DNA from: Blepharisma stoltei
Taxonomy: Eukaryota; Ciliophora; Heterotrichea; Heterotrichida; Blepharismidae
Assembly: GCA_914767885.1 (NCBI GenBank)
Contig: CAJZBQ010000025.1
Span: 558,001-622,000, forward strand
Length of the DNA: 64,000 bases
Direction of reading: 5' to 3'
This document shows positions 33,005 to 45,956 of this stretch, in pieces. The position numbers were made by a program, and so were the translations under genes. Position 1 is the stretch's first letter. The number at the start of each line of letters is the position of its first letter. The notes beneath the pieces are model-generated. The model was not told the DNA's origin. It was given only the letters and a program-made list of their open reading frames with translations, and made no database searches.

Positions 33005-33342
33005 TAAGGTAAACAGCCTGATGACTCTAGTAAAGGAAGGTCGATATATGATAAGCCCGAGAGCTAAATGATCTTCAAGCATCATGAAATGAATAAATTT
33101 GTAATAAAAATTAAATATAGCGATTTTTGATTATCTTGTGCTAAATTAGGGATTGAGACAAGCCTTTTAAAATTTTAATTCCATCCTACATGAGAAAAAG
33201 TCTTTTCTTGCCTTTGAATCCTGGTCAGAGGCGCAAAGACATTCATAATATATAAGCTTGCATTTAATCTACACCTAGAAAGGCCTAAGCTACCTACTAA
33301 ATCGTAGGAGATTTATAATATAGAGTCCTGGAGCAAAGAGTG

Positions 33343-33500
33343 ATATAGAAATTTCCCATAGATGGCGCTGTTTGCCCTTGATTTGCCCATGAGAAAAATG
33401 TTTTGGTTTGACCAAACCATATGTGACTGGTCGAACCCAAAAAATTTCCCCAGTGGGCAAATCAAGGGCAAACAGCGCCATCTATGGGAAATTTCTATAT
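33343..33500. mobile_element. Near-perfect palindromic element with 47-bp arms
   Basis: Arms 33343-33389 and 33454-33500 are exact inverses (start ATATAGAAATTTCCCATAGA), with a 64-base loop. It interrupts copy 8 at a place where copy 1 (about 5160) is uninterrupted, with TA at both borders. An element this symmetric would fold into a long hairpin RNA if transcribed. Confidence 0.92.
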
Positions 33501-33878
33501 CTATTGGAACTTTGAATGTTATTGTAGCAAATACATATGATGGGCTGTATGCTGCTGATAAAACATCAGCAGGAGCCAAATACTTTTACAGTTATACATT
33601 TATTTGTTATAGGATAGAGAGTACCCAGAATTGCAGACACAGCTTTTTGACGGTGAATCGTATGAAGAATTCGTTCTGAAAGTACAAGTAGTCCCAGCTA
33701 GCTCTTCATTTGTGACGCATACAGTGCAGTTTTGCCCTTTAGAAGCAGAGCAAGAAGAGCAAAGATCATTGCAGGCTGCTACACAATCGTTATTTGCTTT
33801 GAAAGAAAAGCCACTATTGCAAGAGAGCACCCTTTTCAGCATTATTTTTGCAAGTTGAACAATGTGTTAAAGAGCCGC

Positions 33879-34199
33879 GCAATAGCAATTGCTTGATTCG
33901 TAATTAGCTCCGCCCTTATCAATTTTATAATTGAAGGGTTCAGTTTTCCAGGTGAACCTTCATTCACAAATATGGATTATTGCGTAAGGTAAACCATTTG
34001 GTCCAAGAAAGAAAGGAGGCATGCAATTTCACTGTTTGTCACATAGAGGAGAGTGGCCCTCAGCGAAGTCAATGTTGGCCATCCTCTGGAATACTTGCCA
34101 GGAGCTAGATGGGCCGTCAACGTCATCAACTGGGTTTTTTAGGAGGCTTGTCGTCCCTGCGGAAGAAGGTATCTCTATAATCCCTAATTAACCCTAACC
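33879..34199. mobile_element. Retroposon-like GC-rich insertion with 13-bp direct repeat
   Basis: GTTAAAGAGCCGC (33866-33878) and GTTAAAGAGTCGC (34200-34212) flank 321 bases, GC-rich in the middle, inside the cysteine region of copy 8. The first ~25 bases resemble DNA after the matching repeat in copy 1 (about 5540-5570), so the inserted unit may be older than the duplication. Confidence 0.5.
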
Positions 34200-34933
34200 G
34201 TTAAAGAGTCGCATGCTACACAAGAAGCAGGGTATAGAGAGCAAGCACCATTAACTGGTGAGCATCCCTTTTCACATATGCACTTTTTGCGAGTTGAACA
34301 GTCTTCAAGATCAGCATTCTACGCAACTAGAGCATATTTGTGCTGAAGAGCAATTATCGCATTGATTAGTGCAAGCTTCACAAGTCGTGGAATCTAAATA
34401 GCAGCCATTGATGCATCCCTTACAAATAGTAGCTGAATTGCATGAAGAGCATGGACTTATGCATTCAGTGCAAGCGTCTTGGTCATTTAAGTAAAATCCA
34501 GCATTGCAAGTACATTGAAGAGTTGTAGTATCAAAAGAAGTATTGGTATCAGTACATGCACAGGTGCCTGCAGCTGAGTCAAAAGTCATATGGACAGAAT
34601 CCTCGCAGGCAGTACAAGAAGTAGCTAAATTTAAGCATGAAGAACATTTTGCAGTGCATATAGTGCAAGTATTTTGGCCATTTGAATAAAATCCTGTATT
34701 ACAGATGCATAGAAGGGTAGAAGCCTTGGAACCAGATCACATGCACGTTCCTGCAGCTGAGTTAAAGGTCATATGAGTCGAATCTTCACAGATTTTGAAT
34801 ATGGGTTGAGCTTAAATGTTAGGCTGATGAGTCTATAATTTTAACAGAGATTTAAATGAGCTTTTTGGTCTTACTGGATAAATTTTTGAAGAAATAATTA
34901 AAAATAATTTTTTTGCAAAGAAGAGATTAATTA

Positions 34934-35300
34934 CTCCCCCCCTCCGTGAGTGAATAAAAAAATTTTGTGCACTCAGGAGGGGGGTTAATTTTTTTTTTTA
35001 AAATAATTTATATATAAATTTTATAGAAAATTTTTTTTTTTCGAAATTTTAAAATCCTAATTTTACAAAATTGGGAAGCAAATATTAATTTAATTTATAA
35101 AATTTATGTTTTAAAACGCAATTTGTTTAAAATTAAACAGAATTAGCTCTAGATTTCATTATACTAATTATCACTTATATATCAATATTTTTTCATAAAA
35201 AATGTTTTTCTATTAAAAAAATTTTTATTCACTGAGTGTGGGCTTTTAGGCAAAAAATAGGGATTTTTCTAATGGTTTTGTTCACTCAAGGAGGGTGGAG
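34934..35300. mobile_element. Family-1 MITE, 367 bp, TTA target duplication
   Basis: TTA at 34931-34933 and 35301-35303; hairpin end on the left, slightly decayed (GTGAATAAAA / TTGTGCACTCAGG). Confidence 0.93.
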
Positions 35301-35303
35301 TTA

Positions 35304-35546
35304 GCAAGTTACTCTTTAGCTATTTATAATTCGAATAATAAATTATAATAGACTTAATGCAGGATATCTCTTCGATTACAAAATAACTAAATTTTTATTA
35401 ATTGCAGCTAATTAATTATCAAGTATTTAAAATTAACTTAAACAGAAAATTTCTTTTATACATTTACTTTTATTTAAAATATAAAAAAATTTTAAATTAC
35501 TAAATGCTTTATAAGTAATATAATTTTGATATTTAGTTTTCACTAA
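35304..35546. other. Short AT-rich spacer
   Basis: No gene or repeat recognised between the two MITEs. Confidence 0.3.
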
Positions 35547-35813
35547 CTTCCTGCCTTCCTTGTGCGAACCAAAATTTTTTTCTTATATTAAACTTTGTGT
35601 TTGAAGTTCTTGAAAAAATTTGGAAAAAATTAAATTAATCTATAAATTTATGTTTTAAAATGCAAGCTGCTTATATTTCAAACAGAGTTAGCTAGGATTT
35701 CATCATATTAATTATCAAGTATATCAAAATATTTTTTCATAAAAATTTTGTTTGCTAGCAAGACGCAAGGTTTTAACCCAAAAAATAGGGATTTGCTCGT
35801 TCCTGAGGGAAAG
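35547..35813. mobile_element. Decayed family-1 MITE, 267 bp, TAA target duplication
   Basis: TAA at 35544-35546 and 35814-35816. Ends CTTCCTGCCTTCCTTGTGCG and CTCGTTCCTGAGGGAAAG are diverged, but the internal GCTAGGATTTCATCATATTA stretch and AAAAAATAGGGATTT match family 1. An old copy. Confidence 0.75.
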
Positions 35814-36463
35814 TAAGTTATAAAATGTTTGATGTGATTCTCAAAGCAATATCTCTTATAGAGTCTATATAGATTTATTTTATAAACAGAATTATTTTTT
35901 ACTCCTAATTAAGCTTACATTAATTAGAGGAGACAAAAAATTAAGAATAAAAGGTTATTTAAGCCTTAGATTTGCTTGCTTCAACCGGAGGATAGCTTGA
36001 ATGATGAAATACCTGGCAATCATGTAAATTGTTTACATGATAAAGACATTAATTAAGATTCCCCATAAGAAGCTAACCCACTCCATTTATGGCAGAAGTC
36101 ATAGCTTAGCATCACAATTCCAACAATAGATCCAACGAGAATGGCAACTCCAAGAGCCACTGCAGCTGCTGACCATTGTGGAGCTTTAGTTCTATCAATG
36201 CTAAACGCAACAATCATAAAGATTTCAACAGGGATTGCAATTGCTAAAGCCAAAATCATATACCCAAAGTAGTTTCCTTCATAGTCATCAAACAGTGTCT
36301 GAGTTGCTGTTTCGCTTCCTGAGTTGATATCTTCAAATCCAAAGTGCAGCAATCCTTCAAGCAATAGTTCAAAGATGATGACTACAACCAAAGTGAAGAG
36401 CCTTGCTACTCTCGAGAATGTTGGCCTATAATAGAATAATCCAAGAGCTAAATGGCCTTCAAT

Positions 36464-36571
36464 TATGCTCGTTTGAATAACTTTGCAATATTTTTAAAGT
36501 TGAGCAACCTATAATGAGTGGAATATTACTTATTTATCTTAAAGCAGATTGCTTAACTGATTGAAAAAGTT
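36464..36571. mobile_element. IES-like insertion, 108 bp, TA borders, frame-restoring
   Basis: TA at 36464-36465 and 36572-36573. Minus-strand excision gives CAA GAG TTA ATT GAA GGC, matching ELIEGHL in the uninterrupted paralogue at about 48200. AT-rich, no inverted ends. Confidence 0.8.
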
Positions 36572-39500
36572 TAACTCTTGAAGCTCATACTTGATTTTAT
36601 CCTCAGACTTTTCATCATTTGATGGTCCTGCAATTTTTTGGACTATTGAGTTTTCAGTCAAATCAATTTCTTGCGACTCAACAACTTCATCGTCTAAACT
36701 GCCAGACTCTCCGCTTTCAACTGATTCTTCTCCTTGGATGCATGAACACTTATATCATGACGCATTAGTCCTCGTTCAGTTGGTCTTGGAGAATGGAATG
36801 GTGAGTTGTGAGGCACATTCTTAGGGACTTAGTTTTGATCTGAGTGACTGCAGGGTGGCTAATTCTGTTGATAATCACCATAATTGGGGTAGAACCAAAT
36901 CAATAAACAAAGTGATAGCAAGGATATAGAGAGGGGCGTAGTTATCGTCGCAGCTTGAGCAACTAGTTGGCACATAAGGAGGTGGATTGTCGCTAGGATT
37001 GATCTCTACAAGTTTGTACATTGAGAAATGGTAGACCTTGATTGTTACTGTTTGATTTTCGTTGTTGATGTTTGCAACCTTGCAGTTTGACTCAGTCCAA
37101 TTTGAGTTCGTTTCACTATAATATTGCAGCCCCACACCATTCCTACAGAAACATTCTTGTAGAAAGACAGCTCAATGAGGAATGGATAGTTAGAAGATGA
37201 GTATGGAGCATAAGTTTCATCAGTATTTGTAAGAGTGTAGTCTTTATATGTGCCTAAATTTCCAAAGCTAAATATAGCGATATCAGAATGGCTATTGTTT
37301 GAATATCCCTGGTAGAAATTAGCTCTCATGTTCATAATGCTATCATCATCAAATTAAAGGGTGCTAGGATAAGTAAGTGTTTTATTGCTAGCATATTTCC
37401 TGCATTTCTTTTCTGAAATTTCTATCTTTATAAATCTGGACATTATCGGTATTTTGATTTCCACTTAGCGATGATTGAGTCACTAGGCCATCATGGGTTG
37501 CTTTGATTGGCCAAGTAAGATAGAAGTCGTTGACGTACAAAACCGGTTTTTAAAGGCTTTTATCTAAGAAGCTAGTACTATTTCCATGATTCAAATAGCT
37601 CTCACCTATCAAAATCACTGTATTCATATTATCTTGGCTTAGGTAAAGTGTATTGTAAGTAGTCAAAATGCTATTAAGCCAAGTTATCAACTGCTCATAC
37701 ATACTAATGCTCATTAAATCTGTTTGGCTGTTCATAGAGTAAGCAGATCCCAGCAGATCCCAGCAGAGACTGAAATAAACTGACTATCATACTGCTTTTG
37801 TTTTGGACATAAGACTGCAAATCACTCCACATCTTTGCAAACAAAGAACTATCAATTGTAGCTCCTGAGCATATCAAAGTAATAGTAGATGGGATATTAT
37901 CTGGATCAAGAGTCATGGGCAAGTAAGTAGTGTCTAGACGCCTTCCAGGCGAGTATTTGCTAACTGTAAGTTTAGAAGATGAGTAATCTTCGCAAGTATC
38001 AAGCTGGTCACACACATGGACTTAAATAACCTGCTCGCCTGAAGACAGTTTGGATGAAATTTGACTTTCTTCAGTGGTAGATCCTATAGTGTATTTCGAG
38101 TTTGATCCAGATGGAGAGTACTTGCACGTGTAAAGAAGTGGATAGTCCTCATCATCACGATCAACGCAGCCACTTATTGAAATTGTAAAAGCATCAATTA
38201 AAGCCATTCCAGTTGTTGGCGACACAGCGAACGCTCCTGAGCAAGATGCTCCTAAGTAAATCGAGACAGACAAGTCAACGCTTAAGCTTACACTGCTAGA
38301 GTCTGTTATCTTTAAGGTGAAAGCATATGCCATTCCATCACTCATTGTTCCAGAAGGAATTGAAAGAGACGAAAGATTATTTGGTGAAATTGAAATCGAT
38401 AATCCAGATTTTTGAGTCCATATAAGCGTAGACCCAGTGCTTGAGGAAACACTTGCTGAGTATTTGTTCTTATTCTGGCTGCTGGCTTTTGTAGCAATAG
38501 CTGGTATTTCAATTGAGCTAGAAGTATCAACATTTAAGACATTGAGAGTTATGGCTAAGCTTGCTGTTCTAGTATCTTTCGATATTGTGCAAGTTATATC
38601 CCATTCAGCACCTTTTACAATCTTTGCTGAAGGAATAGTAAGTGCGCTATTTGCTTCATTGCTTAGTAAGATTGAGTCATCTGCACCTTTGCATGTCGAC
38701 CCATCTTCGTGATTAGCACAGGTCCAAGCATAAGTAAGAATTGAAGAATCATCTGGATCTTTGGACTTATCAGCATTGACGGTATAATCTTTGGATGAAG
38801 AAATTTGTCCGCTACTTTAGACAACTCAATATATAGAGGAGAAGATGTAACTGTAATAGAAACTGTAGCACTACCAGTAACTGTTGTTCCACTATTGTCT
38901 TGAGAAGCAGTTGCTGTGAAAGAATATGGACCTCGAGAAGTAAACGTGCTCTTAGGTATCGATAATTTTTGAGTTTTAGTGCTTGAAGCAAGAGAAGATG
39001 CTTTACTATTATCTGTGGTTGAAACATAAGACCATTTCCAGGATATGGCGCTTGTTGAGCTTCCACAAACTGATGCCACTTTAGCTTTCACTTCTTTGAT
39101 ATCAGAAGTTTTCATTGATACTGAACTGCTTAAGCCAAATGAAACGGATAGAGACTGTTGAGGAGAAATTGATGTTACTACGGATGCAGAGCTTGCTCTG
39201 TCACTGAGCCATTTTTGATTGCTGCAGTCTAGATTAAAAATGCAGCAGAAGATACTGAGGAAAGTTTGTCTCTAGTAATTGCTAAAGATGGTGATGCTTG
39301 CTTTTCAATCCAAGATGTCAAACTTGAAAGAGCAGAAGACATTTTAGCTTTCCAAGTATAAGTGAAATTACCTCCAAAAGACCCAGAAGACTTATCAGAT
39401 GAGTAAAGGAGTGAGTCACTTCCGCATCCAAGAGAGATAGATTCTGGGCCTGATAATTTTACAGTTGGACTTGTGTTTGATCCCATAGCTATTGAAACAC

Positions 39501-41895
39501 TTAATGCTTGCTAGTTTGTTGTACATGCATCTTTTGTATCTTTAAGAATATACGTGCAATCTAAATCAATAGACCCATTTCTTAGCTGGAATCCCAAGCC
39601 TAACTTCATCCATTCATATTGAGTAAACCTATTGAAATTCATCAATCTTTTCCGCTAAGGCAATTTTCAAATCTTTGAGTCAGTCCAAGAACAAGCAGGG
39701 CTGGTTCTCATCATAATATAAGAATCATAAGTTAATGTCTTGGAGCAAATTGGATCTGCTGAAATACTTATTGAAACCTTAAATGCTATATTCTTCTTTT
39801 TGAAAATCAATACTATTACTAACAAATAAACTCCTCGAAAAAAAGAGGAAATCGGATCTGAGAGCCAAGCATTTTTACTCGTGCTGTGCTAAGAGAAAAA
39901 TTTTCGCAAGCACCATAATCACAGAAGTGTACGAAGAGCTATATGCTGCGCTTACAACGTCTGAAGGTGCGAGATATTTCTTGCACACAACATTTTTGCA
40001 ATTTGAATAAGTATAGCCAGAGTTACACTGACAGCTTTTTGAGGCTGAATCATATGAAGAATTGGTTGTGCATGCACAAGCTGCTCCAGTTAGCTTTGCA
40101 TTAGTGATGCATACAGAGCACTTCTTGCCATCATTGGCGTCACAAGAAGTGCAAAGATTGTTACAGTTACTATACAGTCGTTTGAAGAGTTCAGAGTATA
40201 ACCAGTATTGCAAGCACACAGGCCATCCGATATTGATGCATTTGCCTTGCAAGCTGTACAAACTGCAGCAGATGTGCATTAAGAGCATGAAATCGACATT
40301 GAGTGTATTTTCAGCCAGATGGATAATAGCCATCATTGAATGAGCATGTGCTATCATTTCATTTGCATTATCAACGCATTTAGTGCATTTTGTTGCAGTT
40401 GAGCAAGATAAACATTGATTAGTGCATGACTTGCAGGTATCTGTATCTAAATAGCTGGTAGATGAGCAGGCACAAGTTGATGTTCAGATCCCTCAAATGT
40501 TGATGTGCATGTAGTACAAGTTCCATAACTAGTGGTAGAGCAAGCTTCACAGTGAGCCAATGAGCATTTGCAAGATGATGTTGTAGCATCCAACTAAACC
40601 CAGACTGGCACTCTTGGCATACTCCATATGATGCCATTGAGCAAGTCTTGTAGTACTAATTGAGCACTCGCAAGACTTGGTCGAGTCGTTAAAAGTAAAC
40701 CCATATTGGCATGTATCGCAATTTCTATGTGCAGTTGTTGAGCAGGTTGCACAATTAGCAATTGAGCACAAGCATTTAGATGAAGTAGAATCCTAGCTAA
40801 ACCCGGATTGATAAGTATCGCAAATTTGTGAATTAGATCCTGAGCACATTTTACAATTTTCAACTGCACATGCAGCAGTGCAATGTCCAGACATTAACTT
40901 ATATCCATGAGCGCATGATGCGAAATTATTAGAGTTATCAGTTGCGCAAGTCTTACAATTATTCTGGGCATCTGTGCATAGACAAGATCCTGATGTCAGT
41001 GTCGTCCCTTAGCCACGTTTTGAGCAATACCTGAGTTATCAGCTACACAAGTCTCACAATGGTGCTTTCCAGCTGTACATACACAAGATCCTGATGACAA
41101 GTCTGTTGCTGAATCACATGTGCCACACGTTGTGCTATCTGAATAGGTAGTACAATGGTTGGCTATAAAAACTAGCATTTGCAGGATTGCAGCATAGCAT
41201 CCTAACTAAATCCAGTCTAGCAATCTTTAATAAGTTCTATAATTAGTTGTTGAGCAAGTCTTACAGCTTGTTATTGAACACTCACAAGATTTTGAACAGG
41301 AATTAAATGCCAATCCATATTAGGATGCATTATAAACCTATATGTGGTTGCTAAGAATACATGATATGAGTTCTCGTTGACGAAACAATGTGCCTTCATG
41401 TTTTAGCTCGTTAAGCATTTTTTTACGAACCAAAACCTCTATATGTGCATGCTATCAATAATATAAAAAAATACGTTATTATTACTCTAAATTACGTTGA
41501 AAAAATTGATATTTCATGTAATTTATTTACCCACAAAAGGCAAAATGAGATTCTCATAGATTAAAATCTATTTAGTTTACTCAAGAGATACTTCTTATTG
41601 GTCTGTTCAATATAAAAAAGTATATTAGATTTTGGAAGCCAACGTTGCATGCTGCTCAATTAGTTGTGCTTTCAGAGCAAGTTTAAAATGTTGAATCGCA
41701 GCTTGTTACATATAAAGAAGCTTTATTAAAGTAGCCAGTATCGCATGTATAAGTAGCTGATGATAAATCTATATTTGATAATTGATGCAAGCTAAACAAA
41801 CCGAACTTCCTGATCCTGAACAAGTAGCACAAGCTGAGTCGTAGGCTTAGCAATTATCTGTTGTCCCATAGTATCTAAGCTGCATGAGCATAATA

Positions 41896-41934
41896 AAATT
41901 TTTTTGGCCACTCAAGTAGGGGGGAAGTGAGCAT
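41896..41934. repeat. Fragment of a family-1 MITE end
   Basis: TTTTTTTGGCCACTCAAGTA followed by a G-run and GTGAGC: a lone, decayed terminus inside the cysteine region of copy 9, without the rest of an element. Confidence 0.5.
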
Positions 41935-42307
41935 CATGAACAAACTTCGCTTTCTTCTGTTGATTTTAAATAGCAAGTTGAGCAGGCAGAGTTGCCTGAT
42001 CCTAGAGAAGTAGCACAAATTGAATCGCAAGTTATTTACAGCTCCATAATATCTTGAATCAATGATCAGCAAACGCCTATTACTGTTGCATATGATTTTA
42101 TGGCCATTTCAATCATAGTGCTTCATAACGTATTTTACTTTCTTCTGATATATGTATTTTGGAATTATCTAATAAAAAACGTTGTATAGCTTCTTAATTT
42201 TTGATTTTTTCCAAATAAATGCCTTGTTAAAGCAATAATAAAATGATTAGATTTTTGGGTATTGCTATTTTCTCTAATTGCTGCTGCTAAAATCCCATTT
42301 CAGCTTA

Positions 42308-42705
42308 CTACTTCCCCCCCCCCCCCCTCCGTGAGCGATCAAAACCATTAGAAAAATCGCCATTTTTTGACCCAAAAACCCACCCTCCGTGAGTGAACAA
42401 AAAAATTTTTTTAATAGAAAAAAATTTTAATGGAAAAAAATTTTGATATATAAGTGATAATTAGTATAATGAAATCTAGAGCTAATTCTGTTTAATTTTA
42501 AACAAATTGCGTTTTAAAACATAAATTTTTGCAAATTAAATTAATATTTGCTTCCCAATTTTTGCAAATTAGGATTTTTTTTAAATTTCGAAAAAAATAT
42601 TTTTTATAAAATTTATATATAAATTTTTTTTAAAAAAAAAAATTAACCTCCCTCCGTGAGCGAACAAAATTTTTTTTGTTCGCTCACGGAGGGGGGGGGG
42701 GGGAG
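42308..42705. mobile_element. Family-1 MITE, about 398 bp, TTA target duplication
   Basis: TTA at 42305-42307 and 42706-42708; three extra bases (CTA) separate the left TTA from the C-run. Long end left, hairpin end right. It lies exactly at the left edge of the direct repeat that begins at 42709. Confidence 0.88.
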
Positions 42706-42708
42706 TTA

Positions 42709-44385
42709 GGACTTCATCAATAACGTTGTATGATCTTTTTATTGTGGGCTTATACAAGATGCACTTTTAGCTCATTTTATTCCAACTGTAGTTCCTTTGC
42801 AATAATCTATTGTAAATTCGTCAATAGTTAATATTTCTTTATAGCCTTAAAGAAGCTCAATGTCTTTTGCTGCAATTTTTGACTCTCGAGTACATTAGTA
42901 TCTCCATCATTGCATGTGGATGAATTCAGTTCCTTTTATACTTATATTCACTCTTTTTCATATAGTAATATATATGATGCCGCTTTAAATTGTATTCATG
43001 TTTAGAGTTCAATATATTAGTTCTTTCATTTACGGATGAAGCTGATAAAACTTTCTATTAATGCTATCGATATTTTTTATATTATCGTCATGCTTGATCT
43101 AAAGTTTTTTCTTTTGGTAATCAATAATGTTCGGTCATTTTGATATTATCATTTTTTTATGACTAGAGAATAGCTTACTCTAAATATTGATCCTATAAAG
43201 CGCCAATTGCATAACGATGATTGTCTCTATATTCTAAAATTCTTGATTTGCCAAATAAATATTTTTGATGTTCTTGGTTTTTCTTTGATTTTTTAATTTG
43301 ATCTGCCATTCATTAATTTTTGTGTCTTCTTGTTCAGCCCTTCTTTTATGATTTGCATAGACCCAAAAAACTAATCGATCAAGCTTTCTTGTATAATTAT
43401 GATACTGCTAATTAGTGAGAAGATCTTTTTCGTAGAAATCAATACCAAAATAGTGAGAAAAAAAAAATCTATTAATATTGTTTTACTCAATTTAAATTTT
43501 CTGTTCTTCCAAAGGAAACACTGATAGAGTTTGCAGAAAAATGAAGGAATCTATCAAAATTAAGGCAGGACTTGCGTCTTATATTATACTTTTCATATGA
43601 TTTTTTTAGAATTGATGAAAAAGCTTTTATATTTTTTTATGTCATAAATTCAAGCATTTATCAGTGTTTATAATTGCGCATAGTATTAAAGAATTAGTTA
43701 CTACACAAATATCCGTTTAATAACAAAATATGAGGTTTATTTGATATCTTGATCTTAAAATTTTTTCTTAATTCCTTTCTACTATTAGAGCAAAACAATT
43801 TTTGTTCTAAAATTAAGTTAAATGTCTGGCTCCTAAAATCTTTGCACCTCATATGTAGATACCTATTATATTGATGCAAACATCCCAAATTTTAAAGATG
43901 GTGAGCACACGGCTAAGAGTTCAACAGAAAGAATTCCCAAGGATGCCTACATCAGGGCCTATCCTCTTTAGTCTGGCTATCATTCACAACAAAACTATCC
44001 CCTAAATATAGTTCACCTAACTCTTATAACAAATCTCTCCTTCAGGGTCCTTAATTCAATATATTCCGTGCAGCAATTATTCTCCTTTAGTTCTTAAAAT
44101 TACTAAAATTTTTATAACGCTGATTATACTAGAAATACTGTCATCTACTATCTTTGTATTAAAAAATTAATTTTATAATGTAAGTGAGCTAATTCATTAT
44201 ATAATTAATAAACATTTAGTGAGTAGAAGGGAATTTTGAGTTTCATGATTTTTTGACGAAATTATATGATCTCATTTTAAATCTAAATTTATTTGGCATA
44301 ATATAAGATAGTGTGTTGGCTAGAAGATATAAATCCTAAATTGATATTTAAGAATTATTTGAGTTGTATTAAGCTTAAGAAATTT
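42709..44385. repeat. Left direct repeat (blocks A1 42709-43195 and A2 43965-44385) flanking the retrotransposon
   Basis: A1 matches 45947-46430 and A2 matches 46715-47112, in the same order and orientation, at perhaps 80-85% identity by eye. The middle part differs between the copies. A2 runs into the endonuclease frame, so this could be the 5' leader of the retrotransposon. In the unmatched middle, minus strand about 43440-43250 reads LDRLVFWVYANHKRRAEQED and onward, a protein-like remnant of unknown family. Confidence 0.7.
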
Positions 44386-44386
44386 A

Positions 44387-45956
44387 ATGATTACTAATGA
44401 TATTTCTATTCTTGGAATTGCTGAAACATGACTGAAAACTTCCTTATATATTCAAGGATTTATCTGAATTGGAAATAATGGGCCAATTGCTGGCAACAGA
44501 GGATCAGGCGGAACTGGGTTACTAATACATGAAACATTTGCAAATCTAATAACATCAATTGAAACTAACAATCATAGAATAACAGCAACATTAATTGAAG
44601 ATTACTTAATAATAGTAGCTTATGCCCCAGTAGTAGCAAATCACCAAAGTAAGAAATCAATTGATGACTATATTAACTTTATCATAGAAGTTCAAGAAAT
44701 TATTCAAAAGAATCAAAAGGATAGACGTCAAATAGTACTATTGGGTGATTTTAATGCACATCTAAAAGGATATTTATCTGAAATCGATGATCTAACAGGA
44801 GAGATATTTTCTAAATTTATAAAAGATTCTCATCTATACATTCTCAATGATATGCAAATATCAACTTTTAGAGGTCATAATACACACAATTATTGATTAC
44901 ATTCTCTCAAACTCAACATCAGAAATTATTTATATAGAAGTCCCTCAATTAAATACTAACCATATTTTACTCCTATCACGCATTTCGATAATTATATCAT
45001 TAGGAACTCAAAAAGCAATTATTCCATGATATAAACTAGAAGGAGATGAACATGAAGCCTTTAAAAGCAGACTCTTCCTTAAATTCAAAGAAAAAGGTAT
45101 TTTCATAACAAATAACCCTTCTCAAATCTATACCGAAATAAAGACTATCTTAGATGAAGAATCAATTATTCTAAAAACTAAATTACAGCCTGATCATTTT
45201 AAAACTCCAGAAATGAAAATTTTAAGGAAAAGAATTAACAAACTCAAAGAATGAATCAAATTTTGCTATTCTCAGAAAAATAATGAATTTATTGAAAGAA
45301 TACGGAAAGTAAAGAAAATATGCATTGATCAGTTAAAAAGACTAGATAGATATGAAATAATAAGTGAAAATAGATTAAAACAATGCATAAATGATCCCTA
45401 TGGAGCTTGAAACAAAATAAAAAGATTATTGAATAAAAACAAACTGGTCTTACCAATGAATGCATTTGAGATTCAATCTTGAACAAAAGAATTTGAAGAT
45501 CAATTTAGGAGTACGATATCTTTTATTCCACAAGCAGGTTGTCTAGAAGATGAACTTTGAAACTCAAAAAAGATTGAGAATATTATTAAATCTTTGCCTA
45601 ACAGAAAAGCTCCTGGACCAGATAATATAACGAATGAAATAATAAAAAAAGGAGGAGATATAATGGTAGAAGCAATAACACATTTTTTAAATACTTGCAG
45701 AATTTATGGTATACCGGATGTTGCAAATGAAGCTAAGACTATTCTTATATATAAAGGTAAAGGAAATCATAAAGAACTGAAGAATCACAGACCTATAACA
45801 TTAATGAACAGTTTTATGAAGATTCTTGACAAGGCTGAACTAAGAAAAATTGAAAACAACGTTAAGATCTCAGATAGACAACATGGGTTTAGAAAAGGAA
45901 AATCATGCATAACACAAAGTTTCTTACTGAAAAATACCTTAGGACTTCAACAATAA
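44387..45956 (+). pseudogene. Non-LTR retrotransposon ORF: AP-like endonuclease plus 5' part of reverse transcriptase
   Basis: 44387 to about 44890 encodes an EEP endonuclease: ILGIAETWL, GGTGLLIH, AYAP and the catalytic LLGDFNAHL. One frameshift near 44875 leads into HTIIDYILSNS (the endonuclease IDY motif) and a long frame to 45956. That frame includes a linker and the first reverse transcriptase motifs: NRKAPGPDNITNEIIKKGG, ILIYKGKG...HRPITLMNS and QHGFRKGKSCITQ. At least eight TGA codons are read as Trp (for example AETWLK, AIIPWYK). It stops before the catalytic Asp motifs, exactly where the right direct repeat begins, so the element is 3'-truncated. The layout is that of RTE/L1-type LINEs. 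Confidence 0.9.

Larger units (their letters stand above)
31890..34797 (-). pseudogene. REJ/Cys-rich membrane protein family, copy 8 (duplicate of copy 2, with type-A cysteine repeats)
   Basis: Read leftward: type-A cysteine units (34797-34311, for example CTDTNTSFDTTTLQCTCNAG), a GC-rich insertion (33879-34199), the last Cys unit and ectodomain start (33850-33501, APADVLSAAYSPSYVFATIT), a large palindrome (33343-33500), a short REJ start remnant, then the membrane C-terminus split by two MITEs, ending with TAA at 31892-31890. The REJ and GPS-like parts are missing, as in copy 2. Many stops. Confidence 0.72.
35959..42090 (-). pseudogene. REJ/Cys-rich membrane protein family, copy 9: nearly full architecture, decayed
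   Basis: Read leftward: cysteine-rich units (42090-39900), the ectodomain start (CKKYLAPSDVVSAAYSSSYT), REJ/PKD-like domain (39730-37730, for example GSATVSITVTSSPLYIELSK), the extracellular stalk (37730-37140), a GPS-like segment (about 37140-37030, W-C...C then VYHFSMYKL), a first membrane helix (about 36910), an acidic cytoplasmic loop, then four more helices (36430-35990) and TAA 35961-35959. Frameshifts and stops are spread throughout. One gap, 36464-36571, is a TA-bounded insertion whose loss restores LQELIEGHLALGLF. Its Cys/REJ part is duplicated in reverse at 27540-29610. Confidence 0.8.

Noticed and set aside
34190-34200. AACCCTAACCG as an internal telomere repeat
   Set aside because: Only one imperfect unit, at the edge of a retroposon-like insertion.
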